Made by a program: the position numbers and the translations under genes. Positions 45,020 to 54,720 of a stretch of DNA of 64,000 bases are shown piece after piece. The stretch lies in contig NZ_JAOEGU010000001.1 in the NCBI RefSeq assembly GCF_025583945.1, positions 186,001-250,000 of the forward strand, in the 5' to 3' direction. This stretch comes from Methylobacter psychrophilus. Its GTDB lineage: Bacteria; Pseudomonadota; Gammaproteobacteria; Methylococcales; Methylomonadaceae. The first letter of the stretch is position 1; every line of letters starts with the position of its first letter. The notes under the pieces are model-generated. The model ran no database searches, was not told the origin of the DNA, and worked only from the letters and a program-made list of their open reading frames with translations.

Positions 45020-47632
45020 ATGATCATCGAAAAATTTAACTTAAAAGCCCAAGAAGCTATCGAACGTGCCTGTCGTCTGGCGGTTGAAAAAGACCATAGC
45101 GTTGTCACTCCCTGGCATTTTTTATATGCCCTGTTGGAAGCAAAGAGCAGCATAGGGCGACAATATCTGGAACAGGCCAATATTGATTTGGTGACCTTGG
45201 ATGCCACTGTGAGCGCCCATTTGATAGGGCAGCTCAAAGCGTTAAAAAATACCCAGCAAACACCGATTAATCGTGAGCTTGAAAGGGTGTTTATTTATGC
45301 CGAACAAGCGTCGACCCGTATGGGCGATAAATATATCGGCATTAATCACTTGTTGCTGGCTTTGTGGGAACTGGATGAATTGGTTACTGCCTTGACCGAG
45401 GCGGGCGGAAACAAGGCGGTGTTTACCCAAATACTGGATCAGGTGCCTCAGGGTGGTTACAGTAGTAAAGAGAGTTCCGGTGAATTTGAATATCTGGCCA
45501 AGTATGCCCGCGATTTGACCGAAATGGCCAGGCAAGGCTTGCTTGATCCGGTGATTGGTCGTGTCGATGAAATTAATCTTGCGATTCAGGTGTTGTGTCG
45601 GCGGATTAAAAATAACCCCATCATTATTGGTGAACCTGGCGTTGGTAAAACGGCTATTGTCGAGGGCCTGGCGCAGCGAATTATTGCCGGTGACGTACCC
45701 AGGGATTTAATTGGTTGTTCGGTGTTGGCAGTAGACATGGGTTTGTTGGTCGCCGGTGCCAAATACCGGGGCGAATTTGAAGAACGTTTTAAGCGCCTGT
45801 TGCAGGAAATCGCCGATGCCGGAAATGTCATTATCTTTATTGACGAAATTCATAATTTGATCGGTGCCGGTAAGTCCGAAGGCTCAATGGACGCCGCCAA
45901 TCTTCTTAAACCGGCCTTGGCGAGGGGAGAGATACGTTGTATCGGTGCCACTACCAACGAGGAATACCGTAAACATTTTGAGAAAGACTCTGCTTTAAGT
46001 CGACGTTTTCAGGTGGTACGGATGGACGAGCCGGATGACGAAACGGCGTTGATGATTTTACGTGGCATTAAAGAAAAATACGAGATGCATCATGGCATAC
46101 GTATTACCGAAGCCGCTTTGCTTGCAGCAGTTCGTTTTTCCAGACGTTATATTGCTGACCGATTTTTGCCGGATAAAGCCATTGATCTTATTGATCAGAC
46201 CGCTGCCACCGTACGTATCGCTCTTTCCGCCAAGCCTGCCGAATTGGAAGCCCTGGATCGTCGCTTGGTCGGGCTGGAAATCGAATGGTATTCATTGACC
46301 AATGAAGTGGATGAAACGCGTAAACAACAGTTACATAACGAACTGGTTGCACTGCGTGAAACCAGTGTGCAAATGACGGAACGTTGGGAGCGTGAAAAGC
46401 GGGCGATGACTGAAGTTCAAAGTACCCGTAAGTTGCTGGAAGAATCACGTCTGGAAATGGAGCAGAAAATTCGCGAGGAAGATTTTGTGCGTGTTGCCGA
46501 ATTACAGCATAAGGTAATTCCGCAAGCAGAAAGGACGCTGGCAGAATATGCCGATATCGATACCACGGAAATTAATCCCCAGAAAAACTTTATTGATGAG
46601 CAGGATATCGCCGCTACGGTTGCAAGGTTGACCGGGATTCCGGTAGCAAAAATGCTCGATTCCGAACAGCAACGACTGTTGCAATTGGAAAGTCACCTGC
46701 GGGAGCGGGTGGTAGGACAGGAAGAAGCGGTTGCTGCGGTATCCAGAGCCATTCGACGTGCCCGTACCAATATTCAGGATGCCAATCGTCCACTCGGTTC
46801 TTTTTTGATGCTCGGCCCGACCGGTGTTGGTAAAACCGAATTGGCAAAAACTTTGGCGCAATTTCTGTTCAACGATGAGTCGGCGATGGTGCGTATTGAT
46901 ATGAGCGAATATATGGAGAAGCATTCGGTCGCCCGTCTCACCGGTGCGCCTCCAGGCTATGTCGGTTATGAGGAAGGTGGCGTACTAACCAATCAGGTAC
47001 GGAGTAAACCCTACAGTGTTATTCTTTTTGATGAAGTGGAAAAGGCTCACCCTGATGTATTTAACCTGTTTTTGCAAGTACTGGACGAAGGTCGTTTGAC
47101 GGACAGTCGTGGGCAGTTGGTTAGTTTTACCAATGCCCTGATTTTGATGACCTCCAATCTGGGCTCGGAGTTTATTGAACCGGTAGAAACCGAAGAAGAG
47201 CAGCAACAGATGCAGACGCTAATCATGGATAAAGTACGTAGCCATTTTCGTCCTGAATTTCTTAACCGTCTTGATGATATTCTGATTTTTCGTCAACTGA
47301 CCCTCGAAACCATGCGCCCCATCGCCGATATTCAACTACGGCGTTTGGCCAAGTGCCTGGAAGATCGCAACATTCGCCTCGATATAAATGACGAAGCCTG
47401 CAATAGTTTGGCACAGTGGGGATTTAATCCTCTGTATGGTGCTCGTCCGCTAAAACGAGTTATTCAAACTCGGCTTCAAGATCCGCTTGCCGAACTGTTG
47501 CTTAAGGGAGAACTTTGCGATGGGCAGCAGATTGTCATCAGCATAACTGACGGGGAATTGGTATTTACCGGTACTGATCCGGAAAAAAACCTGGATGACT
47601 CAGAGAACATTATTATAAAAGAGGAGGCTTAA
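45020..47632 (+). CDS. tssH: T6SS AAA+ ATPase TssH/ClpV
   Basis: About 870 residues of the ClpB/ClpV class: an N-domain ([31 protein letters not shown]), first AAA+ domain with GEPGVGKTA and [16 protein letters not shown], the middle coiled-coil domain, and second AAA+ domain with GPTGVGKTE and [16 protein letters not shown]. It extracts and disassembles contracted sheath. It stands in a T6SS cluster and is followed at once by tssM, so ClpV rather than housekeeping ClpB. The frame is open to a TTG at 44954; the ATG at 45020 fits the family start but has a poor ribosome site, and ATG 44987 is also possible. Confidence 0.9.
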   Translation: MIIEKFNLKAQEAIERACRLAVEKDHSVVTPWHFLYALLEAKSSIGRQYLEQANIDLVTLDATVSAHLIGQLKALKNTQQTPINRELERVFIYAEQASTRMGDKYIGINHLLLALWELDELVTALTEAGGNKAVFTQILDQVPQGGYSSKESSGEFEYLAKYARDLTEMARQGLLDPVIGRVDEINLAIQVLCRRIKNNPIIIGEPGVGKTAIVEGLAQRIIAGDVPRDLIGCSVLAVDMGLLVAGAKYRGEFEERFKRLLQEIADAGNVIIFIDEIHNLIGAGKSEGSMDAANLLKPALARGEIRCIGATTNEEYRKHFEKDSALSRRFQVVRMDEPDDETALMILRGIKEKYEMHHGIRITEAALLAAVRFSRRYIADRFLPDKAIDLIDQTAATVRIALSAKPAELEALDRRLVGLEIEWYSLTNEVDETRKQQLHNELVALRETSVQMTERWEREKRAMTEVQSTRKLLEESRLEMEQKIREEDFVRVAELQHKVIPQAERTLAEYADIDTTEINPQKNFIDEQDIAATVARLTGIPVAKMLDSEQQRLLQLESHLRERVVGQEEAVAAVSRAIRRARTNIQDANRPLGSFLMLGPTGVGKTELAKTLAQFLFNDESAMVRIDMSEYMEKHSVARLTGAPPGYVGYEEGGVLTNQVRSKPYSVILFDEVEKAHPDVFNLFLQVLDEGRLTDSRGQLVSFTNALILMTSNLGSEFIEPVETEEEQQQMQTLIMDKVRSHFRPEFLNRLDDILIFRQLTLETMRPIADIQLRRLAKCLEDRNIRLDINDEACNSLAQWGFNPLYGARPLKRVIQTRLQDPLAELLLKGELCDGQQIVISITDGELVFTGTDPEKNLDDSENIIIKEEA

Positions 47633-50600
47633 ATGCCTTTAAACGCTTCAATGAACAAATTTGATACGGTGATTTCCGTACTAAGTTGGCTTGATTGGGT
47701 AGGCTTAGCGGTTGTACTTTTGTTGTCAGGCATTTTGGCATGGCTGATTTGGCAGCGAAAATATGCCAAAGGTGCCGGTAAACCAGCCATTCAGGCAATT
47801 ACTGTTCCGGTAAAGCTTTTATTAGCCTCCAATTGCTTATCAACGGTGTGGCGTGGTTTTGTCGGTGCCATTCCCTGGCGACTGCGTTCCGGAGCATTGA
47901 GTGTCCCGCTTTCTTTGGTCATCGGTGATGCAGGTTCAGGCAAGACCGGTATTATTGACCGATATGGACACTGGGAAGGACAAGATTTCCGCTTCCATCC
48001 CAGTGCTATTGATGATCCGTTATTACAAATTTATCTGGGTGATAAGTCTTTGGTGTTGGAGTTTTGTTCCTCACTACTGTATGACACGAGTTCTGCGGCT
48101 TATCATGCCATAAAGAAATTATGGCGACATCTGCCGCCGCGCCCTCAAGCGGTTATGGTGATTGATGCGACTACCTTGCTGACGCCAAAAACTGAACTGC
48201 TGCGCCAATCAGGGCAAGCCTTATTCGGTAAGCTGCAAGCATTCGGTGAGCTTGAGCGCAAACCCTTACCGCTTATTCTTGCTCTGAGCCACATGGAAAA
48301 AATCGAGGGCTTTGTAGAATTTTGCATTTTTTTGGAAGAGGCCGGCATCCCTTTGCAAATAGACTTTCCGCAAATGGACGGTATCAATCAGCTGGCGTCC
48401 TGCCTTGATGGTTTTCAACAACATTTACCTCGGGCACTTGTCACCCGTCCAGCCCAAGATTATCTTAAAATAGTTGCCTTTCTTAATACAGCTCCCCGTT
48501 TACTGGGTGTTTTGGTTGAGTTTTTGCGTGTGGCCGGCTTGGAACAAGGTCTGGCATCTCCTCCTGTCGTTCGACTTTGTCTGCTATCGGAACAGGTTAA
48601 CAGCTTTGGCTGTCAGCCTTTCTCACTACATGCCGGTATTGTAGATAAACCACGATTGGCACTCAATGGCCATAGCAAAACCGCGCTTATCTTGTTATTG
48701 GCAGGAGCGGCCTATTTAATAGTGTGCTATAGATATCAACAGGTTTTGCAAACTAAAATATATCAAGGCATTCAAACTATTTCTGCAACCCCGGTCGAAC
48801 ATTACGCAGAAAATATTGGTTCATTATTTTTTAATCCTGGTCAACCGTTAAGTGATAGGACTTTATTACTTTGGAGACCTCTTCAGCCTACTTATTTCAA
48901 GAATGTCGATAATAACAGCAAGCATTTATTGATTGGTGAAATACGAAAATATTATTTATTACCCTTATTAAAACAAATCCAGTTTGAGCAAAATGCCACT
49001 TTTAAAACCAATAGACTCATCGGTTTATTATATAGTACATCGACTAATGAAATAGGTAAGCTTATATGGGCAAATCCGCAATTAAATCCGATAGATATGG
49101 ATAAGTACGGGGCACTTGTTAAAGACTATATAATGTACAATTCAGATACTGATGATTTGGATAATGCGTTAAATCAAATCACTTATACCCAGCAGTCATA
49201 TGTTGATGACCATTTGCTATGGCTGATGCTGTTTCATAAATTTAAAGATATTCTGAAAAGACCGTTTGTTCAGGAAGCTGAATTTAAAGAGTTGCAACAA
49301 GAGTTGGTACCGTTTCTTGGTATTATTGATCAGCTGAACTTTTATAATCAGCAACCAGAAATTACCCAATGGTTGGTGCAACACACCAATTTACGCAGAA
49401 ATGCGAGAGCCGAATTTGACAACCAATCAGGATTGGACCAAAAGAGCATCGGTCAATTATTAGGCCTTGTCAGCAACCTCAAACTTAGCAATACCGATAA
49501 TTGTGATGTGACTCTATCTCTGAAAGAGTGCTTGGAGCTAATTCAAGAGTTGGCCAATGCTAAAACAGACACTACATCACCTGACATGGTTTTCAGTTTG
49601 GACGGCGAATATTTTTCGTTTACCCGGCAGCAATGGGTAGATTTAATCAAGCGTAGTCGTGTAATTATGAGGCTACGCAGCCTGATTAACAATCACAGAA
49701 ATTATGACGGCTGGGTGTTTTTTAATTCGCCTTCGACTTATACCGATGTGGAGATGAATTCTTCCAATAATGGTGGCATGTTGTTTGCCGGTAAGGCTCG
49801 TATTGACGGACGTTTGACTGCTGATGCTTTTGAGCAGTATGTTAAACCCGCAATAATGGGCTTGTCTGATATTGTCGCCAAACTACCTATTGATGCCAAT
49901 GAGAAAAAATATTTTGGCGATTTTGTAATAAAAAATTTGAGTACCTACTCCGATCGTTATGTTAGTTCTTATTTAAATTATTTTCGGCAATTTCAGGTTC
50001 GTATTGATTCCACTTGGGGGCTGAATTATGTGCTTGATGATTTGCAACAGCCCAATTCCCAGTTATTGGAAACCTTGGTGCAGATAAAAAACAACACGGC
50101 ACTTAATTTACCTACCTCACCGAACTTTGAACCGCTGGCACAAAAACTTGCCGTATTTCGTTTTATTCAGCGTTTGATGGAAGAAAAAAATGGCGTTTAT
50201 CCGGAGTTTCAAAAATATCAATTGATGATGGCACAAATGCAATATGAGATAGATTCGACCGAACCTTATGTGCCAAAAAAATCTGATGATAATGCGGCTT
50301 CCCTAAAGGGAGCTTTGACACCGATAGGGCGTGTGGCATGGGCAATGCGAGCCCACGAAGATGGCTCTTATTCAACGCTGGTAAAAAACTGGCTGCAAAA
50401 TGCCGGCATCCTGAATAATTGGCAGCAGCCGTTTCTGGCTCCGGTACAAAAGGTCGAAGAATTTGGTACTGCCGAAATTAATCAGAATATCGCCGGTATT
50501 TGGTCAGATATCTGGGATTCTAATGTCGCACCGTTATTGGTCAAATTTCCTTTTACACCTAATGCCGGTCGTGACCAGGAGTTAGCGATGGCTGATTTGG

Positions 50601-51214
50601 TTAAAATCTTCCATCCGAAACAGGGTATTTTCTGGGTTACCTTCCAGCAGTATCTGTCGCCTCTGGCCAGTCTTGGTAACGGGGTGTGGGTTAAGCGTCA
50701 TGACTTATCGGACAGCGTGGTGTTACCTGCAAATTATTTGTATCGCCTTAACGCGGCACAACAGCTTACTGCTAATCTCTGGGATGGACAGGGTAATCCA
50801 AAACCACTTGAATTATCCGTTAAACCAGGATTGTTACCAACCTTCGATAGCAAGCAAATACCTCAGGCGCCATTGGTATCCTTATCTTATTTGCGTAAAG
50901 GCGGAGTCTCCGTACTTGGTTTTAATCAACAGGCCGATTGGCAAAAATTATCACTGGAGTGGTGGATTTTGCAACCGGCCGAGGTGGGTATGGAGTTTCG
51001 TAAAGATGCTGATCCGACTCAGGTCTACACGGATATTACCGTTGCTGATTCGCCCTGGAATTTTTTCCGGCTCTTACAGCAAGGTCAAGTCACGGGTAGT
51101 CAAAATTATCGGTGGAAACTTGCTCATCCTGATTTTCCGCAGCAACCTTTAAATCTTGAATTCTCATTTCAAGCCAATCCGTTGGCAATATTCACTAATC
51201 TTGCCGGGAGCTAA
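47633..51214 (+). CDS. tssM: T6SS inner-membrane protein TssM (IcmF-like)
   Basis: A 1193-residue protein. Membrane helix at about 20-40, then a cytoplasmic GTPase-like domain with Walker A GDAGSGKT at 98-105, a second helix near 346-366 (TALILLLAGAAYLIVCY) and a long periplasmic part ending in the TssJ-binding beta domain. Ordinary TssM has a helix pair at the N-terminus; here I see only one. An odd number there would change the side on which the GTPase domain lies, unless the true start or a second weak helix is missed. ATG directly follows the clpV stop. Confidence 0.87.
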   Translation: MPLNASMNKFDTVISVLSWLDWVGLAVVLLLSGILAWLIWQRKYAKGAGKPAIQAITVPVKLLLASNCLSTVWRGFVGAIPWRLRSGALSVPLSLVIGDAGSGKTGIIDRYGHWEGQDFRFHPSAIDDPLLQIYLGDKSLVLEFCSSLLYDTSSAAYHAIKKLWRHLPPRPQAVMVIDATTLLTPKTELLRQSGQALFGKLQAFGELERKPLPLILALSHMEKIEGFVEFCIFLEEAGIPLQIDFPQMDGINQLASCLDGFQQHLPRALVTRPAQDYLKIVAFLNTAPRLLGVLVEFLRVAGLEQGLASPPVVRLCLLSEQVNSFGCQPFSLHAGIVDKPRLALNGHSKTALILLLAGAAYLIVCYRYQQVLQTKIYQGIQTISATPVEHYAENIGSLFFNPGQPLSDRTLLLWRPLQPTYFKNVDNNSKHLLIGEIRKYYLLPLLKQIQFEQNATFKTNRLIGLLYSTSTNEIGKLIWANPQLNPIDMDKYGALVKDYIMYNSDTDDLDNALNQITYTQQSYVDDHLLWLMLFHKFKDILKRPFVQEAEFKELQQELVPFLGIIDQLNFYNQQPEITQWLVQHTNLRRNARAEFDNQSGLDQKSIGQLLGLVSNLKLSNTDNCDVTLSLKECLELIQELANAKTDTTSPDMVFSLDGEYFSFTRQQWVDLIKRSRVIMRLRSLINNHRNYDGWVFFNSPSTYTDVEMNSSNNGGMLFAGKARIDGRLTADAFEQYVKPAIMGLSDIVAKLPIDANEKKYFGDFVIKNLSTYSDRYVSSYLNYFRQFQVRIDSTWGLNYVLDDLQQPNSQLLETLVQIKNNTALNLPTSPNFEPLAQKLAVFRFIQRLMEEKNGVYPEFQKYQLMMAQMQYEIDSTEPYVPKKSDDNAASLKGALTPIGRVAWAMRAHEDGSYSTLVKNWLQNAGILNNWQQPFLAPVQKVEEFGTAEINQNIAGIWSDIWDSNVAPLLVKFPFTPNAGRDQELAMADLVKIFHPKQGIFWVTFQQYLSPLASLGNGVWVKRHDLSDSVVLPANYLYRLNAAQQLTANLWDGQGNPKPLELSVKPGLLPTFDSKQIPQAPLVSLSYLRKGGVSVLGFNQQADWQKLSLEWWILQPAEVGMEFRKDADPTQVYTDITVADSPWNFFRLLQQGQVTGSQNYRWKLAHPDFPQQPLNLEFSFQANPLAIFTNLAGS

Positions 51215-51217
51215 GTC

Positions 51218-51676
51218 ATGATAGACTTTTTACTTTTGAAGGTTTTTCTGCCGCTGGCTGCGGCCATCTTGTTAGTTGCCTGTTCCAGTACACCAAAGCC
51301 GCCACCACCGTTGGTTTTTGATGTCACAACGGCTACCCAGACCAACAATGGTGGGCTGTTTTATTTCGTCGTCCGTAGCGCCAATGAAAAGCAATTTATG
51401 CTGGAAACTTATCAGGATGTTGCCAATAAAGCCTTCTCTGATCCGCCCGATCAGGGTGTATTAGGTGTCTTTTCGGTGGTCCCTGGTACCCAACAAGAAT
51501 ACACCGTAAACCAACCGGCGCAGGGTACGGTAGCTTTGTATTTTTTGCTTACCAAGCCCGGTTCGCAATGGAAGAAGCTGTTTTCTGCGCCGCTAGAAGA
51601 TAAATATAATATTAACTTAAAGGCCAATAGCCAAGTTGAGATTAACAAGGATAAACCTTGGTATTCTTGGTTTTAA
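51218..51676 (+). CDS. tssJ: T6SS outer-membrane lipoprotein TssJ
   Basis: A 152-residue lipoprotein with lipobox LLVAC, followed by the TssJ beta-sandwich: PLVFDVTTATQTNNGG, FVVRSANEKQFM, a loop (FSVVPGTQQEYTVNQPAQGTVALYFL) and the closing INLKANSQVEINKDKPW. It anchors TssM to the outer membrane. 3 nt after tssM. This completes the J-L-M membrane set. Confidence 0.85.
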   Translation: MIDFLLLKVFLPLAAAILLVACSSTPKPPPPLVFDVTTATQTNNGGLFYFVVRSANEKQFMLETYQDVANKAFSDPPDQGVLGVFSVVPGTQQEYTVNQPAQGTVALYFLLTKPGSQWKKLFSAPLEDKYNINLKANSQVEINKDKPWYSWF

Positions 51677-51821
51677 TGGCCAAATGGCTATTGCGCTGTA
51701 GCGTTCATTTATCTTATCAATTCGGGTTGTTAAGCTGCAGATAGTGCGATATTTATTTTTTGTAATCAAATTTTAATATGGAAATAGTGATGATATATTT
51801 TATTTTTATTAAGGGGGGTTT

Positions 51822-54509
51822 ATGAGTTTTTGGTCCGATATTACTACTTATTTTAGCGATTGGTATAAAGATGGTGTTTTAGTAGAGCACTTAACGAATC
51901 AGGCAATAATCCATCGTAAACCGGTCGGTGAATATGTACCGGCTCCCGGAATGGCTTTGCCGTTACAGCCCACATCTGATGAGCTTTATGAAGTATTTAT
52001 GTTTTCTGGCGTTGATTATCGAGGGCAGGCTCAACACGCATTCGAGACCTTAGGCTATGGAGCAAGTGCAAATATCAGTGTTGACTTTGCAAAAATGTTC
52101 TTGCCACCTGGAGTATCCATGTTTGCTACGGCCTCTATTAGCGCTAATATGAGTGCTAAAAAAGCTTCCCATAGATTTTTGTATATTGCCAATCAAGGAA
52201 ATTCAACAGAGTTTTTCAAAAAACCGAATAGCCTCGCACCGGTAAACATTAAGCAACCAGGCTTTAAGGATTTACGTCGTGCCAGGATGCCTATTGGGAG
52301 TGAGAGTGCTATGGCGACGTGGGCTGCGGCAAATGCAGAAAAACTTAAGGAACTGGATGCTCAGGCAGCCATAGCCAAGATACAAACGAGTCGTCATCAG
52401 GCGTGGCAACCGGTAGTTTTGAGTTGTATGCGAGGTAGCTGGACTTATTGTAAAGGTGGTGTAGGCGTCGAGGTTGGCGCTAAATTTGATACGACAAATA
52501 TCACCAACATAGGAATCAGTAATGTTGAGTCTTTCGGTTTCGGAATAAAGCTAACAGCTTCGGCTAGTGGATCTTATGAGGGTACATGGGTTCTTGTGAC
52601 TGACCCTGCTCCTCTGCATTCTGATATACGCGATACCAACATAAAACGAGAATGGTTTAAGGAATATTCAAAGTCGGCCAGTTCACAACAAAATCAACAA
52701 TTTGATCTGGCGGTTAAAAAGTTGCCAAGCCAGTCAAGTACTAATCCGAGCTGTTATTTAAGTTGGTGGAGTCAGACAAAAGAAGCCACTGCGGCATTAA
52801 ATGCTGCACTTACTGCAACTAGTGTTACTCAAGCGGGAACCTATAATGACCAGACTGTCGGTCCGGGGGGAACGCTCACGCTTTCAGCGAAATTACCAAG
52901 TATCAAATGGACATCAAAAACTGCAAGTTACCGGCTTAATAATCCTTGCTCTAATCCTGATATTATCCTGTCACAGGAGACTGTCATACTTTATAAACAG
53001 CTGGGTGGACAACTGATAGGCATTGCTCTGGATCTGGAATTGGGCTGCGCAACCGTTAAAGCTGATAAAGATACCGGGCTAAATAGCTTGGCGCAGAAGG
53101 ATCCACAAAATCTTTTTTTATCAAATATAACGACTACAACGATCAAAAAAGAAATAAAAGTAGATGGTGCTTTAGCACCACCGGATATGACATTATATAA
53201 AAGTGATAATTTTAAAGCGGCGCTTTCTTCAAAATCACTTAAATGCTCATTTTTTGAAGATAAATTTAAGAAGATTGAAAAGACCTGGAGTACTGTCAAC
53301 TCGATGACATACGAAGCAGGCATTGTATTGTGGTCGAAGCCTGATAGACAACTACTGGAGGGTAGCGGATTTGTCGTAGGACAAAGCCTGATCTTGCCAA
53401 CTTTTGCCATATATTGGAATAACTGTACACAATGTGACTTACTTTTTGGAAAAGCTTTACCTGATTGGAGTGGTGTTAAGAAATTGGTAGAGGATTCTAT
53501 TACGGAGCAGTTACCAAGCCAGACAGGTATATTACCAACCTTGCAAAATTGGCTCGACAGCAGTAATACAGGTGATTATCGTTGGAGCATCACTAATGTC
53601 GACGATGCTATAAAGGCTTATTGGAAGCACCAAGATAAGACACCATGGAATCTGGCTCCCGCAGATGTTTTAAAGGCATTACTGGCACAAGCTAAAAAGA
53701 ATTGTGGAACACAAAATTCCGGCACAGCAGAAGAAAAAGAAAAAAAACTATATAGCCAGGTTGTGTATTTGGCATTAGAAGAGGCCAAGATACGTGCAAA
53801 GTTATATAACGAAATCCTTCAGGGTATCAACAAATGGATAAAATCAAAAGGCGGCGAAACAACTGCGGTCAATAATAAACGTTATCCTGCTATCCTTTCT
53901 TTACGTCTTAATTGCGCTTATTCAATCGAGAAGCTTGACGACTTTACATCGAAACTGGATGTGGTTAATGAATATAATAATATGCGAGCTATGGAAGTTG
54001 ATTTGTCCGGTCAGTTACATGTAAGCCTGGAAAATCTTCAAACCTTCCTCGGTAATGTTGCAATGCAAGAATGCGTTAAAGATCTGGTTGCTTTATTACA
54101 GCATCCAGAGAATAAAAAACAAGTTCCGGGAGCTTTTATAATCGAAGCCTCATTCAAACTTTCCTCCGAACAGCTTAGCTTAAAACCTGGATTTGTCGAT
54201 AACGGTGACGATATTCAAAGTGGTTTTACTGATGATATCAAAAGACGTTTAGCAGGCCATTACGATGACAGACTTCAATATATTAGCATTAGGTATCGTA
54301 AGTCGGATACCAAAGCTAGTGACCGTTCTTTCAAGTTAGGAGTTAATGTCGGTGCAGCCAAACTTGGTTTTTCTTTAGATCGCATACGTCAGGCAGGTAC
54401 TGAGGGAAACTTTATGTTACATACAGTATGGTTTGGCAGTTATAAAGGGTTTAATGATCGAGGCGCATGGCCAGAAAAATCGGTTCCAATGCCAGTAATT
54501 ATTTCGTAG
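51822..54509 (+). CDS. Unknown 895-residue protein at the end of the T6SS cluster
   Basis: Not recognised. A strong AAGGGGGG ribosome site precedes the ATG. The first 110 residues contain Ala/Ser-rich, possibly amphipathic stretches (GASANISVDFAKMFLPPGVSMFATASISANMSA). The same beta-type SVDFA/GVNVGAAKLGFSLD style recurs at both ends (about residues 75 and 855). The middle is a large mixed domain with several Cys (CMRG, CSNPD, CTQCD, CGTQN). No signal peptide and no enzyme signature. It follows tssJ by 145 nt and is closed by a hairpin terminator. Effector, or a structural part special to this system, are the two main options. Confidence 0.7.
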   Translation: MSFWSDITTYFSDWYKDGVLVEHLTNQAIIHRKPVGEYVPAPGMALPLQPTSDELYEVFMFSGVDYRGQAQHAFETLGYGASANISVDFAKMFLPPGVSMFATASISANMSAKKASHRFLYIANQGNSTEFFKKPNSLAPVNIKQPGFKDLRRARMPIGSESAMATWAAANAEKLKELDAQAAIAKIQTSRHQAWQPVVLSCMRGSWTYCKGGVGVEVGAKFDTTNITNIGISNVESFGFGIKLTASASGSYEGTWVLVTDPAPLHSDIRDTNIKREWFKEYSKSASSQQNQQFDLAVKKLPSQSSTNPSCYLSWWSQTKEATAALNAALTATSVTQAGTYNDQTVGPGGTLTLSAKLPSIKWTSKTASYRLNNPCSNPDIILSQETVILYKQLGGQLIGIALDLELGCATVKADKDTGLNSLAQKDPQNLFLSNITTTTIKKEIKVDGALAPPDMTLYKSDNFKAALSSKSLKCSFFEDKFKKIEKTWSTVNSMTYEAGIVLWSKPDRQLLEGSGFVVGQSLILPTFAIYWNNCTQCDLLFGKALPDWSGVKKLVEDSITEQLPSQTGILPTLQNWLDSSNTGDYRWSITNVDDAIKAYWKHQDKTPWNLAPADVLKALLAQAKKNCGTQNSGTAEEKEKKLYSQVVYLALEEAKIRAKLYNEILQGINKWIKSKGGETTAVNNKRYPAILSLRLNCAYSIEKLDDFTSKLDVVNEYNNMRAMEVDLSGQLHVSLENLQTFLGNVAMQECVKDLVALLQHPENKKQVPGAFIIEASFKLSSEQLSLKPGFVDNGDDIQSGFTDDIKRRLAGHYDDRLQYISIRYRKSDTKASDRSFKLGVNVGAAKLGFSLDRIRQAGTEGNFMLHTVWFGSYKGFNDRGAWPEKSVPMPVIIS

Positions 54510-54532
54510 ATATCCGCGTAATTAATCATTTT

Positions 54533-54575
54533 AAAGCAGGGCAGTAATCTTCTGTATTTTTACTGCTTTTGCTTT
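54533..54575. terminator. Terminator between the 895-residue protein gene and the sensor kinase gene
   Basis: Inner stem GCAGTAA/TTACTGC (54541-54547 and 54560-54566) extended by AAAGCA/TGCTTT at 54533-54538 and 54570-54575, with T-rich sequence after it on the plus strand. It lies between convergent genes, 24 nt after the stop at 54509. Confidence 0.65.
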
Positions 54576-54720
54576 ACCCATCTTGGTGGCAAGTAGTCGA
54601 TAAAAAGCACCCTGCGTGGTATTGATCTTGCCCACATTGAGTTAAAAGTAGAAAGTTTCTATTTTGGTACTGTTTCAGGAACAAATGCATGACTTTGATA
54701 AGTAAGGTGCAAACATTATT

